Shown: in pieces, positions 12,854-24,475 of the stretch
How positions within the stretch are numbered: position 1 is the stretch's first letter
How the letters are laid out: each line of letters starts with the position of its first letter
Assembly (NCBI GenBank): GCA_026873275.1
Contig: JANTUC010000018.1
Location: forward strand, 1,074,001 to 1,138,000
Direction: 5' to 3'
Length of the DNA: 64,000 nucleotides
Source: Pseudopithomyces maydicus
Taxonomy: Eukaryota > Ascomycota > Dothideomycetes > Pleosporales > Didymosphaeriaceae
Position numbers and translations under genes: made by a program
The notes under the pieces: generated by a model
What the model saw: the letters and a program-made list of their open reading frames with translations, nothing else
What the model was told of the DNA's origin: nothing
Database searches by the model: none

Positions 12854-13393
12854 ATGGTTGCATACACTTCTTTCGCTGTTGCCCTCACTGCTTTCTTGGG
12901 CTTCGCTGCCGCTGCCCCTGGCCAAATCAAACCTACTGGTGTCGTTAAGCGCATCTTCGCCGGAAGCACTACCGCCAACGGCGGTCTCCACTTCGAGCCC
13001 GAGAACGTTGTTGCCGAGATTGGAGATCTCATTGAGTTCCACTTCCTTCCCAAGAACCACACCGTCGTCCAATCTTCATTCGATAAGCCGTGCGAGCCCC
13101 TCGCTGACGGATCTGGAGTCTTCTCCGGTTTCAACTTCGCAACCCCAAGTGGCGAGGCTAGCAACGTTTTCACGTTTCTCGTGCAGAACAAGGAGCCTTT
13201 CTGGTACTACTGCAGCCAGACGAACGGCAACCACTGCCAGAAGGGAATGAGCGGTGTCATCAACCAGAACTTTGATAACGGAAAGACACTTGCGGTCTAC
13301 AAGGCAAATGCTGTGAACACGGTCACAGTTCAACCTTCTGAAGATAAACTTGCTTCTCAGGGTGGCAACATTGTGCCGAATAAGCCCTTGTAA
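12854..13393 (+). CDS. small secreted cupredoxin (plastocyanin-like)
   Basis: Single exon, 179 residues, starting at an ATG in a good context (TCAAAATGG). Residues 1-20 form a signal peptide ending in an Ala-rich cleavage site. The rest is one cupredoxin domain: an Asn-His-Thr-Val stretch gives the first copper histidine, and the C-terminal cluster Tyr-Tyr-Cys, Cys-x6-His and His-x4-Met supplies the other type 1 copper ligands. Fungal relatives are annotated as extracellular serine-rich or Gas1-like proteins. This one lacks the long Ser-rich tail and a clear GPI signal, so it is probably released or loosely wall-bound. Its role (copper binding, surface or appressorium function) is not shown by the sequence. 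Confidence 0.88.
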   Translation: MVAYTSFAVALTAFLGFAAAAPGQIKPTGVVKRIFAGSTTANGGLHFEPENVVAEIGDLIEFHFLPKNHTVVQSSFDKPCEPLADGSGVFSGFNFATPSGEASNVFTFLVQNKEPFWYYCSQTNGNHCQKGMSGVINQNFDNGKTLAVYKANAVNTVTVQPSEDKLASQGGNIVPNKPL

Positions 13394-13587
13394 GCAAGCA
13401 TTTCGGAGCAGAGCGGGAACAATAGTTCATGGCGTTTCCCCACATGAGCCACTTCTGGTTTGGTTATAATTAGCATGTATTTGAGCGACATTCTCTAAGC
13501 ATAGCGTTGGCGTTTTCTTTCATGCATCATCACGATCTCTACAATATTAATAGACCGAGCATAAATTGAACTTAGTCCCAATTTCAT

Positions 13588-14837
13588 TTAATTGCCACTG
13601 CTCCATTTCTGCCCAATGGCCTTTCTAAACCCACCCTCGAATAACTCTATTGTTTGGTTCATTCCCATTCCACTCGCGATGGCTAATTGCAGCATTATTC
13701 TCGCCTGAATGACATGCACAAACCCTGATTTGGCATATGAAGGTGTCCGAGCAGGGCTACTTGGTCCAAATGGGCTCCTGGTCCCGACAACAATTTGCAA
13801 TCCGCTGTCGAGCGCTTCAGCTATCTCTTTTTGTCCAGAAGGTATCCCACCGTTGCCGGTGCCAGCAATGACCACGCCCGATGCGCCATTCGCCTGAGCA
13901 TCAAGCACCAGTTTTCCATCGAATTCGCGTGCTCCGTATAGAATGTCGACCTTTGGGAGAGCGGGATATGAAGAATGACTGGAAACCAGAGAGATGTCGA
14001 AGTAATACTTGAACAGTGGTTGTGAAGGGGTGTTGTAGAAAATTGGCAGGCTATTGATGAAGATACCAAGGTCGCCAGTGGCTGTGGGACCGAAAGCATC
14101 TGGGTTGGTAGAGTAAAGCTTAGTCACCCAGTACCCGGGAATGATGCGAGCGTTGAAGGCGACCATGAGCCCTCTATCCCGTGCTTCAGGGCTTGCAGCT
14201 AGCATGACGCCATCGAAGAAGTTTGCATCACCATCAAAGGAAAGATGAGTCCACGGTCGCATCGATCCCACGGCAACAATAGGTTTGCCGCAGTTGACTA
14301 GACTGTCCATAAGAAAAGCTGTCTCCTCGAGTGAGTTGGTACCATGAGTATACACAGCACCGACGATGTCGCTGTCTTCTGAACACAAAGCGTCGTGGGC
14401 AAAGCGGGTCATGTTCATGGCCAATGCATCATTGGTTCCAGTAGAGCCGTCATTTTCGGTCGTCCAGTTCGAAACGGCGAGTTGCGTATGGTTGAGTAAG
14501 TATGGATTGCGGGCTATTATCTCTTCTCCCGTAATGGATAGCTGGCCATATTGAGTATCATCTAAAGCGCCGAAGATAGATCCACCTGATATAGTACCTC
14601 CAGTGAAGAGTACCCTGCTGATTGTTGGCACCATTCGTGTCACGTGTCGGCCACCAAACGGAAGGAGGAGACTCACAAGACTTTGGGAAGTGTACTGTTG
14701 CTTCCTAGCCATGTCAGTCCCAGGCGCTCACTTGCCGTCGTCGTGTTTCGACGAGTTATTGTAGGCGCAGCATTTGTTGTAATCAGAAACAACGTAAATA
14801 CTACGGCAAAAACAATCATCTTGAAAGTTTGAGGCAT
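13588..14837 (-). CDS. secreted L-asparaginase (type II), divergent active site
   Basis: Two exons, 14837-14677 and 14614-13588, with a 62-nt intron (GTGAGT...CAG), giving 395 residues. Exon 1 is short and supplies a signal peptide with hydrophobic core IVFAVVFTLFLI, followed by an AAP-type cleavage region; a single-exon model starting at 14712 would miss it. The mature enzyme has the first catalytic threonine in FTGGTISGGS. The second motif reads THGTNSLEETAF, where most asparaginases have Asp in place of the Asn, and the usual SADGPxN loop is altered to SFDGDAN. The VTK lysine region is kept. It would convert extracellular asparagine to aspartate and ammonia, but these substitutions leave activity or substrate choice open. 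Confidence 0.87.
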
Positions 14838-15739
14838 GTTCAATTATTAATTGTACAGAGAAGCACGTTCTACCGGTATTTTGTATATCTGCTTTCAACC
14901 CCCACTCTAGATCTTTGATGACGATTGTGCATCGCGCTATCTGTCACTCTTGGAAAACAGCATGCCGATATGCTCGCGAGTCAGATCGAGCGGGTAGTAC
15001 ATGCATGTTATGCTTGGCGTATAACTTGAAAAGGGAGGTGGAATTCAGAGAATTGGACTGCATTGGCGCGGACATTTATCGGCCCTACGTCATCAACCAA
15101 TAGCTAAGCTACAAGCGCGGGGAACTTGAGCTTACGCTGTGAGCGACGCATCTACAGAAACACAACTTTATGTAATGATTTGTATTTTCGAAGAGACTTG
15201 TAGGCAATCACAAGCATGATCAATGATAACAGTCTTTGACAAGAGAGCCCTTGATAGAATCGAATCCAGCGTTGCTTACATCTGAGCTTGTTTATTCTCG
15301 ATCTCACATTAACTACTATGATCTATCATCGATATAGAGCGTCTGAGTTTATTGATTGTTGGACATGTATAATGCATCGCAACGGATTTGGTCTATGAAC
15401 TTAAGACCCGGTAGATAGGCCGTTACTTCAATATACTCGGACCGCTATAAAAGCACCGACAAAGTTGTGTTGAGCTGTGCAAGCCACATTTCGCCAACAA
15501 GATATAAGGTCAAGACCACAGGAGCTAAGAAAGCCAACATCGTGATAAATTCAGTTTGATAAATTAAGGCGAGCTGAAACCAAAGCACAATATCCCGCAT
15601 ATGCCTACCGTGTCTTACCATTCCATCATAATATTGACCTGGGTCCCTAATCCAGTGGTATCATACCAACCGAGCGCCAAAGCAAAGTCCCTCCCATTCA
15701 CATTGAATTATGAAATAACCGAATCAACGAGCTGGCGTT
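14838..15739. other. intergenic, no gene seen
   Basis: This interval holds the asparaginase promoter and the 3' flank of the SLM1-like gene. A plus-strand TATAAAA lies at 15446-15452, and a 62-codon frame begins at 15601, but it has no motif and overlaps the 3' end of the SLM1-like gene. No gene is called. Confidence 0.55.
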
Positions 15740-18700
15740 TCATGCTCCTTTCGTCTTTGGATACTCCCCTGGCACATGTAGGTCGCTGACACTAAAGTCT
15801 GTGCCTTGTCGTTTCACTCCCATATGACCTATAACAGGCTCTCTATTACCCAGCTTGCCCTCTTCTGCTGCATCTAGTGCTGGTGTGGTCACAGGAAGTT
15901 GATGTGCGTTGGATGGCTCATCCGCCCCGGCGGTTGCGGTTGCCACGACCGGATTGGGCACGCCCACAAATGCTTCATGGGCGACCGCGGGAGCATCATA
16001 CTCGTGCGGGGGCGTTTGGTGAGATACTGCAGGGGCAATAATTTGAGCCTGTTCGTGCTGAGGAACTATTTGAGAGGCAGGGTGCGTAGCCTGAGAAAGG
16101 TAACCGGGGTCAGCACGATCGTCGGCGTTCGCTTCGGCAAGTGCAGCATTGATCTGTTCTTCCTCGCGTTTCTGTTCTGACTTTTGCTGATGATGATGGA
16201 GTGCATCGGCGCCGAGTGCTCCTGCAGCCAGGCCACCAGCCGCGGGTGCCATCCAATCACCATAATTGCTCACAGCGCGTTTATTCTGATTGAAAGTTGG
16301 ATAATCTTGTTGGGGTAGCTGCTGAGCCATAGAGGAGGGTTGGTACGTCTCAAACGGCACAGGATGGCTTGCACTCTGTCCGGGGTGACTAAAACCGTCA
16401 TTTACGTAGGATTGGCCTGGCGTTGCTGGAGCGTTGTTCGCATAGTAGGATGTCTGTTGTTGTAGCTGTTGCGGCGGGTTGTTCGGGTTGTATTCGTAAG
16501 GATTACCTGGCCCGTACGCGGAGTCCATAGGAGTGCGGTCATCGTATGCGTTTGGATAACTAGCATGGGCTGTTTGAAGGCCTCCGGCTGCAGTCGCTAA
16601 ATCAAGCCCGACTTCCGATGAGCTGCCACTGGAAGGCCCACGTTGTAAGCTTCGGTCGACCTGGAGATCACTTGGGAAGCGCCCACCTGGACTCGGTCGA
16701 GACGGAAGCTCTGACTGTTGTGCGACACCTTGATTCACGGATTGTGCTGCAGAAAACGGAACCTGGTCTGCCTCATCTTCCTCTAGGCCTCCGTCTGAGC
16801 TTACTGAGCGGGCGCTGCCTGTACTCAAGCTACGTTTGTGGCGGGTCACAAAGGCATTGCGTTCATCGGCTGTCTTGTCAATAAGACTGTTGATATCGTC
16901 GTACCATGCCAGCATCGTGTCGTAGGTCTCAGCCCTAGATGATGTGAGCGGATTGGTTAAATATCGAGACTATACATACCTGAAAATCCACGTGTGACCT
17001 CTATGCATCGATCCCGTCTGTCGTCCCTTGATTACTGACGATATCAGTAAGACGAGCTTTTTCGAGAGAACAAGGATTCAAACTTACCAAACTTGTACGA
17101 GCTGCTGCCAGGCTGGGCATGGCTGCCCAGCTTCTGGTCGGATAGCAGTAAAGACATGACCGGTGGCTGAGTATAGATGCGATCCGCGCTTTTGAACTCG
17201 TGCAGATGAGTAGGTGACAAGACATACCTGTAGAAGAATGGTTAGCAAAAACATGCCGTGAGGAAAGCCATGCCAACTTACCATCCTGGCGTGTAGCTCT
17301 TTAGGTACTTTGATTTGCGCTCCAGCATGCCAGCTCTGACCTCGGCCGCCGCGGGGTGGTGTTTTCCGGGATACTCAATATCTGAGCACTGTTAGACTCG
17401 ATATTATGGCAGAGTGTGACTTCAATTACCTTCTAGCCTCCTCAAAGGAAGATTCGGATTCACAAAGTGTGGGTCATTCGTAACAAATTGGTTCCACTCC
17501 AAATCTCTAGGCATACCTACCGGACCATTCCGCAATCTTTCGATGGTGGAGTAATTCTCATCGGCCTCGCGCTTCATGATGCTCGCAAGCGCATTATACG
17601 CCTTCTGAATTTCACCCACAACGATGGACTCAAGTTCACGCCCAGAATTCTCGAGATTCAAATAAGCACGGTGCAGATAATTTTCCTCGTCGATTTGACG
17701 TTCGACCTGTCGCTCGACGCCCAAACGAACCACAAAAGGGTCTCCCTTCCCAGCGACGGCAGCAGGATCCGAGTCAATCAGGGCCAAGGACTCATCCAGA
17801 GAAGCCACGGCCTTGCGAGTATTCTCTTTCTCCTTCTCCACCGAATTCTTGAAGTCACCACTCAGGGACTTGATCTCCTTGATTTTCTGGCTCAGGTCTG
17901 CGCGCAGGCCAGACAATTGATTGATAACCTCATTTTCGATGTCCTTGGCCTTGTTCGACTCAGTCAGGGCCTGCTTGTGATAGTCGCGTAAAATCCTATT
18001 GGCGTCGTTCAAGCCACCTTCAGAAAGAAACAACGAGGGGGCATTTGTGTTGTTGACAACATTGGAGACCTTGAGCAAGGCCTTGGAGCGGTGTTCGTAG
18101 GAGACGCCGACTTCGCGGAAGTAAGAGATGAGATCTTTGAGCAACTTTCGCCATGCTGCGGTCTCATCAGTAATGCGGGCTATGCCGGTGTAGCGGGGAC
18201 AGGCATACCTTGGAAGCGATTCGCAAGGACCTCAGTAGGGGAACCTGAGGTCGGGACAGGGGTGTAAAAGACGCTGTTGTGTTTGACACGGCCGCCATCT
18301 TCGTCGTCGAAGTTTACACCCTTGATGCTTCCTGCGCGCACGCTTCGCCTGCTGCTGCTGCGCTTGAGACTGCCGCTCCTCTTCACCGAAGCACGCTTCT
18401 TGAGGGTGCCGCTGCGCGAGGGGTCCCTGTCGAGTTTCCGTGGCCCAGGGTGGATGCGCGCGAAGCAGAGCGGGCGGGCACGTCGCCGTCGTCCAGCACC
18501 GAGGTGCCACGGGTGCGGGCGTCGAAGTTCTCTTCGAAGCGGCCGCCCAATCGCTCGCTGTCGTGGCGGCCGAGCGATTGCGAGAGCGGCGAGGACTCGA
18601 CGGGGTTCGCGGGGGTGGTTGCAAAGTCATTGCCGTCCAGGTTCAAGTGCGAGCCGGGGCCGTATCCCCTGCTCAGGTGGGCAGGGTCGCTGGGCGTGGG

Positions 18701-18748
18701 GATGCCGTTGTAGGCGCCCGAGGGGGTGATGGGGCGCTGGGTTGCCAT
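15740..18748 (-). CDS. SLM1: SLM1-like F-BAR/PH protein, one-base frameshift
   Basis: Six exons: 18748-18209, 18155-17430, 17381-17282, 17227-17088, 17034-16980 and 16934-15740, all with GT-AG introns of 45-54 nt. The product is 918 residues once the frame is mended. The N-terminal 180 residues are disordered and basic (TLKK, SLKRSSSRRS). An F-BAR-like coiled coil follows, from WRKLLKDLISYFREVG to about residue 420, then a PH domain (PGKHHPAAAEVRAG ... GHTWIFRAETYDTMLAWY) and a long Gln/Pro-rich tail. In yeast, Slm1/2 bind PtdIns(4,5)P2 at the plasma membrane and feed TORC2 signalling. Exon 1 changes frame near 18421-18424 (minus-strand CCCC, plus-strand GGGG). A fifth C gives STGTPSRSGTLKK, and then all six exons phase correctly. 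Confidence 0.85.
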
Positions 18749-20135
18749 GGCGGACTGCAGCTCTCACGGGCGGGCGGGTCGCGAGGGTGAAATACGGCAA
18801 GCGTGGCAGTCCTTCGCAGCTGTCGCGGGCTCTGGCGGGCTCTCGCGGAGGGCTTCGGGAATGACGTGTAGACGGGCGTCTGCAGCACAAAAGGAGATGG
18901 GCGAGGCGGAGCAGTCACGCAGATGATGCCCGACTACGCGTGGAGATTAGTTGCGCAGATCACTGGGACCAGGAGCCGTGGGTGGCATAGGCACCGTCGT
19001 CGGAAGCGGACACATATAAGCCAAAGAGGCAACTGCGCCCAAACCAGCCTTTTGTCGGCGACGAAAAGGCATCCGAGCAAGCTGTGATGTCATGCCCTGT
19101 CGCCTTGGCACTGGCTCAACACCAGGCGCTGGAGACGAAGATCGTCATGATGCAGCCGGTAGCACCGCAGCCACCCAGCTTCCACTGCCCCGTCTAGCCG
19201 CTTGAGGCAACGCCTGTCCCATGCACACACGCTGCACATTCACAAGCATTGGCACCCCGTCGTATCCTGCCAGGCCACCCTACCACGCCCCACGACGTGC
19301 GTGGGACAGCCAGCTCATCACACGCCCACAGCGCCCGCCGTGTGCCCCGACCTCAACGTCTAGGTATGCTCTTCTTCGCGCTCTTGCAAGCTTCCAAGTG
19401 CGGGACACCGACACCGACACCGCCACCGCCACCGCCAACCTTGCGAAAAACGGCTCGGCACGTGTAGCCCACAGTTGTGGAGATGGATGATCTGCCGGTT
19501 CTGCCGGATCCCTGACGACAGCCTTGCAAGACCCTTTGCAAATTCAGACCATGCACAGCTTCCAAGGCAATTTAGCGGGGCACGCCTGCCCTACGTCTAC
19601 CATTCCAAATCAGTTCTCGCCCGAGCTCCATTTCCTCGCCGTGCTACCCAGGCCAGGTGCAAATCCGCAAATCCAACCCTGGCTTCACTGATGGCCAAGA
19701 CGAGTGACTTGTGCTTTGAACGACCTCGTACGGCCTCGCTGTGATTGATCTACCTAAGAAGGGGTATCTGAAGAGCTGCACCAACGAAGACAACCCCGTC
19801 CATCCCACCCAACTCTGCCCAAAAGTACCATATTCTATTTACAGGTCGAGGGAGCAATGCACAGTAACGCATGTATACAGCCTGTGCCAGCTAGCTGGCA
19901 CCGTTTCCAAATACGAACAGGAACTCAAGGTCTGAATGGGCAATAGTGAGCGTCGCCGTATTATTAGAGCACGCGTGAGAATCGCGACCGGTGTATGAGA
20001 ACGATCCAGAAGTTGGTCTCGTACTTTTACAAACGTCCAGCACAAGCGGCGAAGATGTAGAGGCGGCAGAACGCTGTGAACTCGGCGCGCTGGGTGGATC
20101 GGTCCGTAGTTAGTTTCGGAACCATTCTTTGATTC
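18749..20135. other. intergenic, promoter of the SLM1-like gene
   Basis: GC-rich stretch upstream of the SLM1-like start and downstream of UBP2. Several long open frames between 18277 and 18930 are antisense or shadow frames in GC-rich sequence and have no domain. Apart from the microrepeat at 19405-19440 I see nothing distinct. Confidence 0.55.
19405..19440. repeat. ACCGAC/ACCGCC microrepeat
   Basis: A short run of imperfect six-base units, first ACCGAC then ACCGCC, in intergenic DNA. It is too short to suggest a function. Confidence 0.7.
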
Positions 20136-23100
20136 TTACTGTTCCCGACTATGGTGAACGGCCTGCCCATCAAGTGTTTCTACGCTTGTGAACTGGTCCA
20201 TGTGCACCACATTCATTGACGGAGCCTCGGACATTTCGATGTCCCCGTGTTCACTGTCCTTCGCCGTCGTCATTTCTGGCTGACGATGAACAGCTTCCGT
20301 AAATTCCTCGGCAACGTCGGCTCGCACGTACACTATTCCTGTGCTCGTGGGCGGCCGGTCCTGGTCTATCTTTTCCAGCACGGCCTCTTCCGACACCTCC
20401 GTCACTGTCTCATCGTTGTATTTGCGCCAAATGTTTTTCTGGAAATCATAAATGTAGATCCAATAATGGCCTCCGGTATGAGATCCAGCGTGCATGAAGA
20501 CAGCGTGTAAACGGTATGGATGATCCCTATAACATTCGAAAACGGATTCCACTTCCTCCTCTAATTTTTGGATCTGCTCCTCGATTTCAGCCAACTCTGG
20601 GCGGAGTTCATCGGCACGTTGCTTTAGGTTCTTCGAAACGGTCTCCTCGGAGGCAACAGCGTCAACTTCCTGTTCTGAAGGTAACGTTGGGGACTCGTCG
20701 CTATCTCCCAATTGATGCTGACTGAGATTCTCGACTGCATGGGCCGTCTCGTGAAGGACACCGGAAAGATCCACGCCTTTGAATTCAGTTTCTTTGAGAA
20801 GTTTCATCCTGCTCTGGAGCTTCTGTTTCTGCTCTTGCAGCTGCCATTGCTGGACCCGAAGCCCTTGCAACTGCTCCTCGGATAACGACTTCGTCTGTTT
20901 CAAATAACGATCCATATGCAGTTCCTTGGGCAGCGTAATATGCGATAAATTTTTCCGAGCCTGGCCATTTTGAAATTGAAGACGTTGGACGTCAATGATC
21001 TGAATCGGCGCAGCTTGTTCAAAAAATTCATACTTCTTTACTCCAGGCTCTGGTTCCGTAGAGCCAAACTCTTCGTCCAGGGCAGCGGAAAGAGACCGGT
21101 CTCTATCCTTAACTGATAGACGAATGGTATCCTGGAGATCAGTTTTCAAGATCTCCCTCTCCTTAGTCTGCCGTACACTTGTGACGTTGGAAAAGAAGAT
21201 CCTCTTGATGAGATCGAGCTGTTCGCCATCGTGCCAAGTATCTTCCCCCTTGAAGGCGCAGGAGAGTAAATCGAAAACATTGTTCATGATTTCGGATGCA
21301 TCCTGTTGTCTGGCGACCTCTTCCAGTTTCTTAAGCCCAATATCAGCATCAGGCTGTGACCTTGGAGGGATCGGCGGAGGACGCGAAGGTTGCTCTGGCT
21401 GAGCGGCTACATTGCTCTTAGACTCCACCAAATTCGCTGAAAGATCCATAGCCTTCATGCTGTCAGCGTCGCCATCGGCATCTCCCATCACGGAATCAGC
21501 AGGAGTAGGTGGTCTGGAGTTTGCTAAAAAGCCCGGGGGAAGCATAGGCCCGCTAATTGGCTCGTCGCCAATCTTCCCTAGTCCTGAGTGTGCGACACCG
21601 GCGGCGTCGTCTTTTTGTTCTACAGCAGCCAAATTATCATCTTTCAAAAGCGCTAAAGCAGCAAGAGATCGCTCTGGTTGAACGCTGTTTGTTGATGCGG
21701 TGATCATCTGGTTAAATAGACTTCGGAGTTCTCGTACGACTGTAGCGGTTAGATTCATTGAATGTGAATTGAGAACTCATCTGGACTTCCATTACTGGAA
21801 TCAGATGATTGGAGATGAAACTCACATTGCTGAGCAGCCTCTGCCCTCGCACGGGGAACGGCAATACGCCCCACTTTCTTTGACTCCAACGCTTCGGGTG
21901 ATAGATCTTGGAAATGATTCTCACATTCCATGACCATTTTACGTAGCGGTTTGATAGTGAATACAAACTGCAACACGCTGTTCAAGTAGCAAGTGTTTCC
22001 GATATTGCGACAACCCACAGGCCACTCTGTCAAATCGTGGACGGTAGTCGGCTCTTCAGCGGAGCCGTACGTGTTGGCCTGGTCTTGCCGAACAATTCTG
22101 ACAGCAGTTTGCAGTCTCTCCTCATTCTCAGGATTGTCTCCAATCATCAAAGAAACTTGAGCTTCAAGCATACCCAGGTCAAGTTTAGCTGATCTATCGG
22201 GTATGTTCAAGGTAGCATACGCTTCGGCAGTGTCCATTTCCCCCACACCAAGATTTCCTGTATGCAACCATTGCCACAAGCGGTGGCTTTTGCGGTGATC
22301 TGCAATGATTTGGACAGCTTTTCTTGCCGTTGTCTCCTCTGTCGGATGATCGATCAACTTCGATGTATACATGGAGACGACCATGTCGTCGGTAGCTACC
22401 GCGGAGTCAGGCAGGTTGAGCCAATCGAGAGCTTCCTGGTAGGACTCGATGGTACTGGACGCTGCTCGCTTTATCATTTCACTACCCCTAGCGATGCCGA
22501 GAATATGCAGGGCATTACGAGCTTCCTGGACCTGATTGGGGCTGATATCTGAAAGGCGAGATTGAAATTGACTGGTGATGAGTTCGTCACTGAGGGCATG
22601 AGCGTGTGAGGGGTCAATGCCGAGAGAGCGATAAGCCTGAGTCACATCCCCACGAGTGAGATATCCCATTGACTCAAGTCTTGCACTTTCTGTCAACAGT
22701 GTGTCGCTCTGACGGCCGTTGGCAAGATCTTTGAAGCACTCGAAATAGTATTGTGTGTTTGGTGGGTCCACCTCAACCTGACGTTCAAATGCAAATATCA
22801 ACAAAAAGTCGGCGAAGTCTGCTAGCGAACCGAGGCTGGCATAATACGGATGGTCTTCTTCGCGAGAGGTACTCCGGGTCTCCCTACGGCCGCCCTGTCT
22901 CAGGGGATAATCATCACAACCCAGAGCTAGCTCGATATAGCCACGTGCAGGTACAAGATCCAGGGGGTTGCGGCGAGCAGTGGAACGCTGGGATTCTGGG
23001 TATGTGAGGATGAGAGCGTTTAGTTCGTACCGTGCGTCCTCGACGATATCGCGAGTGGATGGCTCATAACTCTCCAGTGGATTCTGGATTTCGGAAGGTC

Positions 23101-23952
23101 TTGGCAGATACCAGCCTTCTGTACTCGTGCCGTCCTGATCTTGCTCCACGGCCAAGGTGAAGCCCAGTCTTGTGAGGATCTCGTCGCAATCTCGCCCAAA
23201 AGTCTTGAGAAACTTGCGGTTGAGGAGCGGTATCCGAGTCTTGCCTTTTTGCGGATTGAAACTATCATGGAGATAGGTGTTGAGATAGTTGGGTGCATCG
23301 ATCGACTGGGCTCTATCGGGGTCGGCGCGGTCTCCGCTGATTACCTTGGACTGTTCCCAACGCCTCCGGAGGATTGCTGGGTCAGTCAACAGAGATATAT
23401 CAGCGTCGGAGAAGCGCGGCGGCGATAGGCGTATGCGGAGGTTGGTGGGGCATTTGGGTGCTGAGCAGGAGAAGGAGTAGGACCTGGGCTTGTTCTGGCC
23501 GCCCAAGCTCGTGGACCTGTCCTGATCTTGTTCGCCGTCGAAGAGGAAGTGATGGAGCGGGAAGGCTCGGTGCAGCTTGCCACAGGGGGTGTTTCGAGAA
23601 GCGTCGTCGCGAGAGTCGACCCACAGGTCGAAATGCCAGCGACACTTCTTGCAGTAGGCGGCGACCTTGCAGACGGCTGTGCCGTCCTGGGGCAGCACGC
23701 TCTGGTGGTCTTTCAGCTGCAATTCATGGCGACAGTTGCGGTACGGAACAGCGGGCTTTGGGGCGGCACGCGGGTCGTGGTGCGGCGGGGGACTCGTGAG
23801 AAGGTTCCTCTGGGCGGCGTCTTCGTGGCGTGGGTCGTACGTGAGAAGGTCGTGGAGCAATACGGGTGCTGTTTTGCCTGGAGGTGGGCGGGGGAGTCAA
23901 CTTTCTCGTACGCACAAGTGGCGTGTGGGTGCGACTGACCTGGGCCGCCCAT
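20136..23952 (-). CDS. UBP2: ubiquitin carboxyl-terminal hydrolase (Ubp2 type)
   Basis: Three exons: 23952-23940 (13 nt), 23877-21826 and 21739-20136, giving 1,222 residues. The tiny first exon (ATG plus three codons and one base) splices with GTCAGT to give MGGPGKTAP..., in frame with LLHDLLTYDP; the large exon alone has no ATG at its left end. The second intron runs from GTGAGT to CTACAG and yields AAQQFVRELRSLFNQ. The long N-terminal half is Ubp2-specific. The USP cysteine box RNIGNTCYLNSVLQ contains Cys634, and the histidine box HTGGHYWIYI contains His1113, with a coiled-coil insert between them. Ubp2 cuts Lys63-linked ubiquitin chains and opposes Rsp5. It shares a 523-bp divergent promoter region with the complex I subunit gene. 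Confidence 0.92.
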
Positions 23953-24475
23953 GGCTGCAGCTTGGGTGCGAGTGTCTGGGTCGGAGCGGGTGGCGTGTCT
24001 GGAGCTGCTGGCCAGGCACGTATTACGGGGTGGGAGGTGGCCGACGACAGACGACAGGGGATGGAGGACGGGGGACACGCAACAAGCGTGGGTGGATGCT
24101 GTTCTGGTGCAAGGTGGGCGAGGGCTCCAGTGTCTCTCGGGTGCTCTCCGTTTGCACGTCCGGCTCCAGGCGGCAGGCACGATGGGTGAAGCAAGCAAGC
24201 AAGCAGCAAGCAGCAAGCAAACGCACACACACGCCCCGCTCGCACGTTTTACAGTTGGGCAAATGTCCCGCGTCCGGCGCTGGTCGAGCTCGCGCAGAGA
24301 GTCACCTTGCGGTCTGGCCAGGCGACAAGCTCCCCTCCCCCAAACGCGGCCCTGCCAGGTAAGACATTCGCGGGTGGTGATGCGTGCCAAGCCCTCGCAC
24401 TGGAGCTAGCGCGGAGGCTCAACTTCGACCTCGACAGAGCTCCGCGAGCGACATCAACGCCCAATTGCGCCCCAA
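23953..24475. other. divergent promoter region, AAGC microrepeat
   Basis: GC-rich DNA between the starts of UBP2 and the complex I subunit gene. It contains a run of AAGC/AAGCAGC units at 24191-24220 followed by a short CA run. Long open frames here run antisense through the region without motifs and are not called. Confidence 0.6.

Noticed and set aside
15446..15789. Possible small plus-strand gene with TATAAAA at 15446 and ATG at 15601
   Set aside because: The 62-codon product has no motif and overlaps the SLM1-like 3' end. TATA-like sequence alone is weak evidence.
18180..18208. A 29-nt intron in the SLM1-like gene ending at CATAG
   Set aside because: Too short for the spliceosome. The 53-nt intron ending at GCAG gives the family-like FQ-A-WRKLLKDL junction.
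18277..18930. Long plus-strand open frames in GC-rich DNA
   Set aside because: Antisense to SLM1 exon 1 and its promoter, with Arg/Gly-rich low-complexity content and no domain.
21740..21825. Nearer acceptors in UBP2 intron 2 (CAG and GAG sites)
   Set aside because: They bring a stop codon into frame or insert residues not expected in the family. CTACAG gives AAQQFVRELRSLF in phase.
23386..24409. Several overlapping frames of 140-230 codons
   Set aside because: They lie antisense to UBP2 exon 2 or in the GC-rich promoter, conflict with each other and show no motif.
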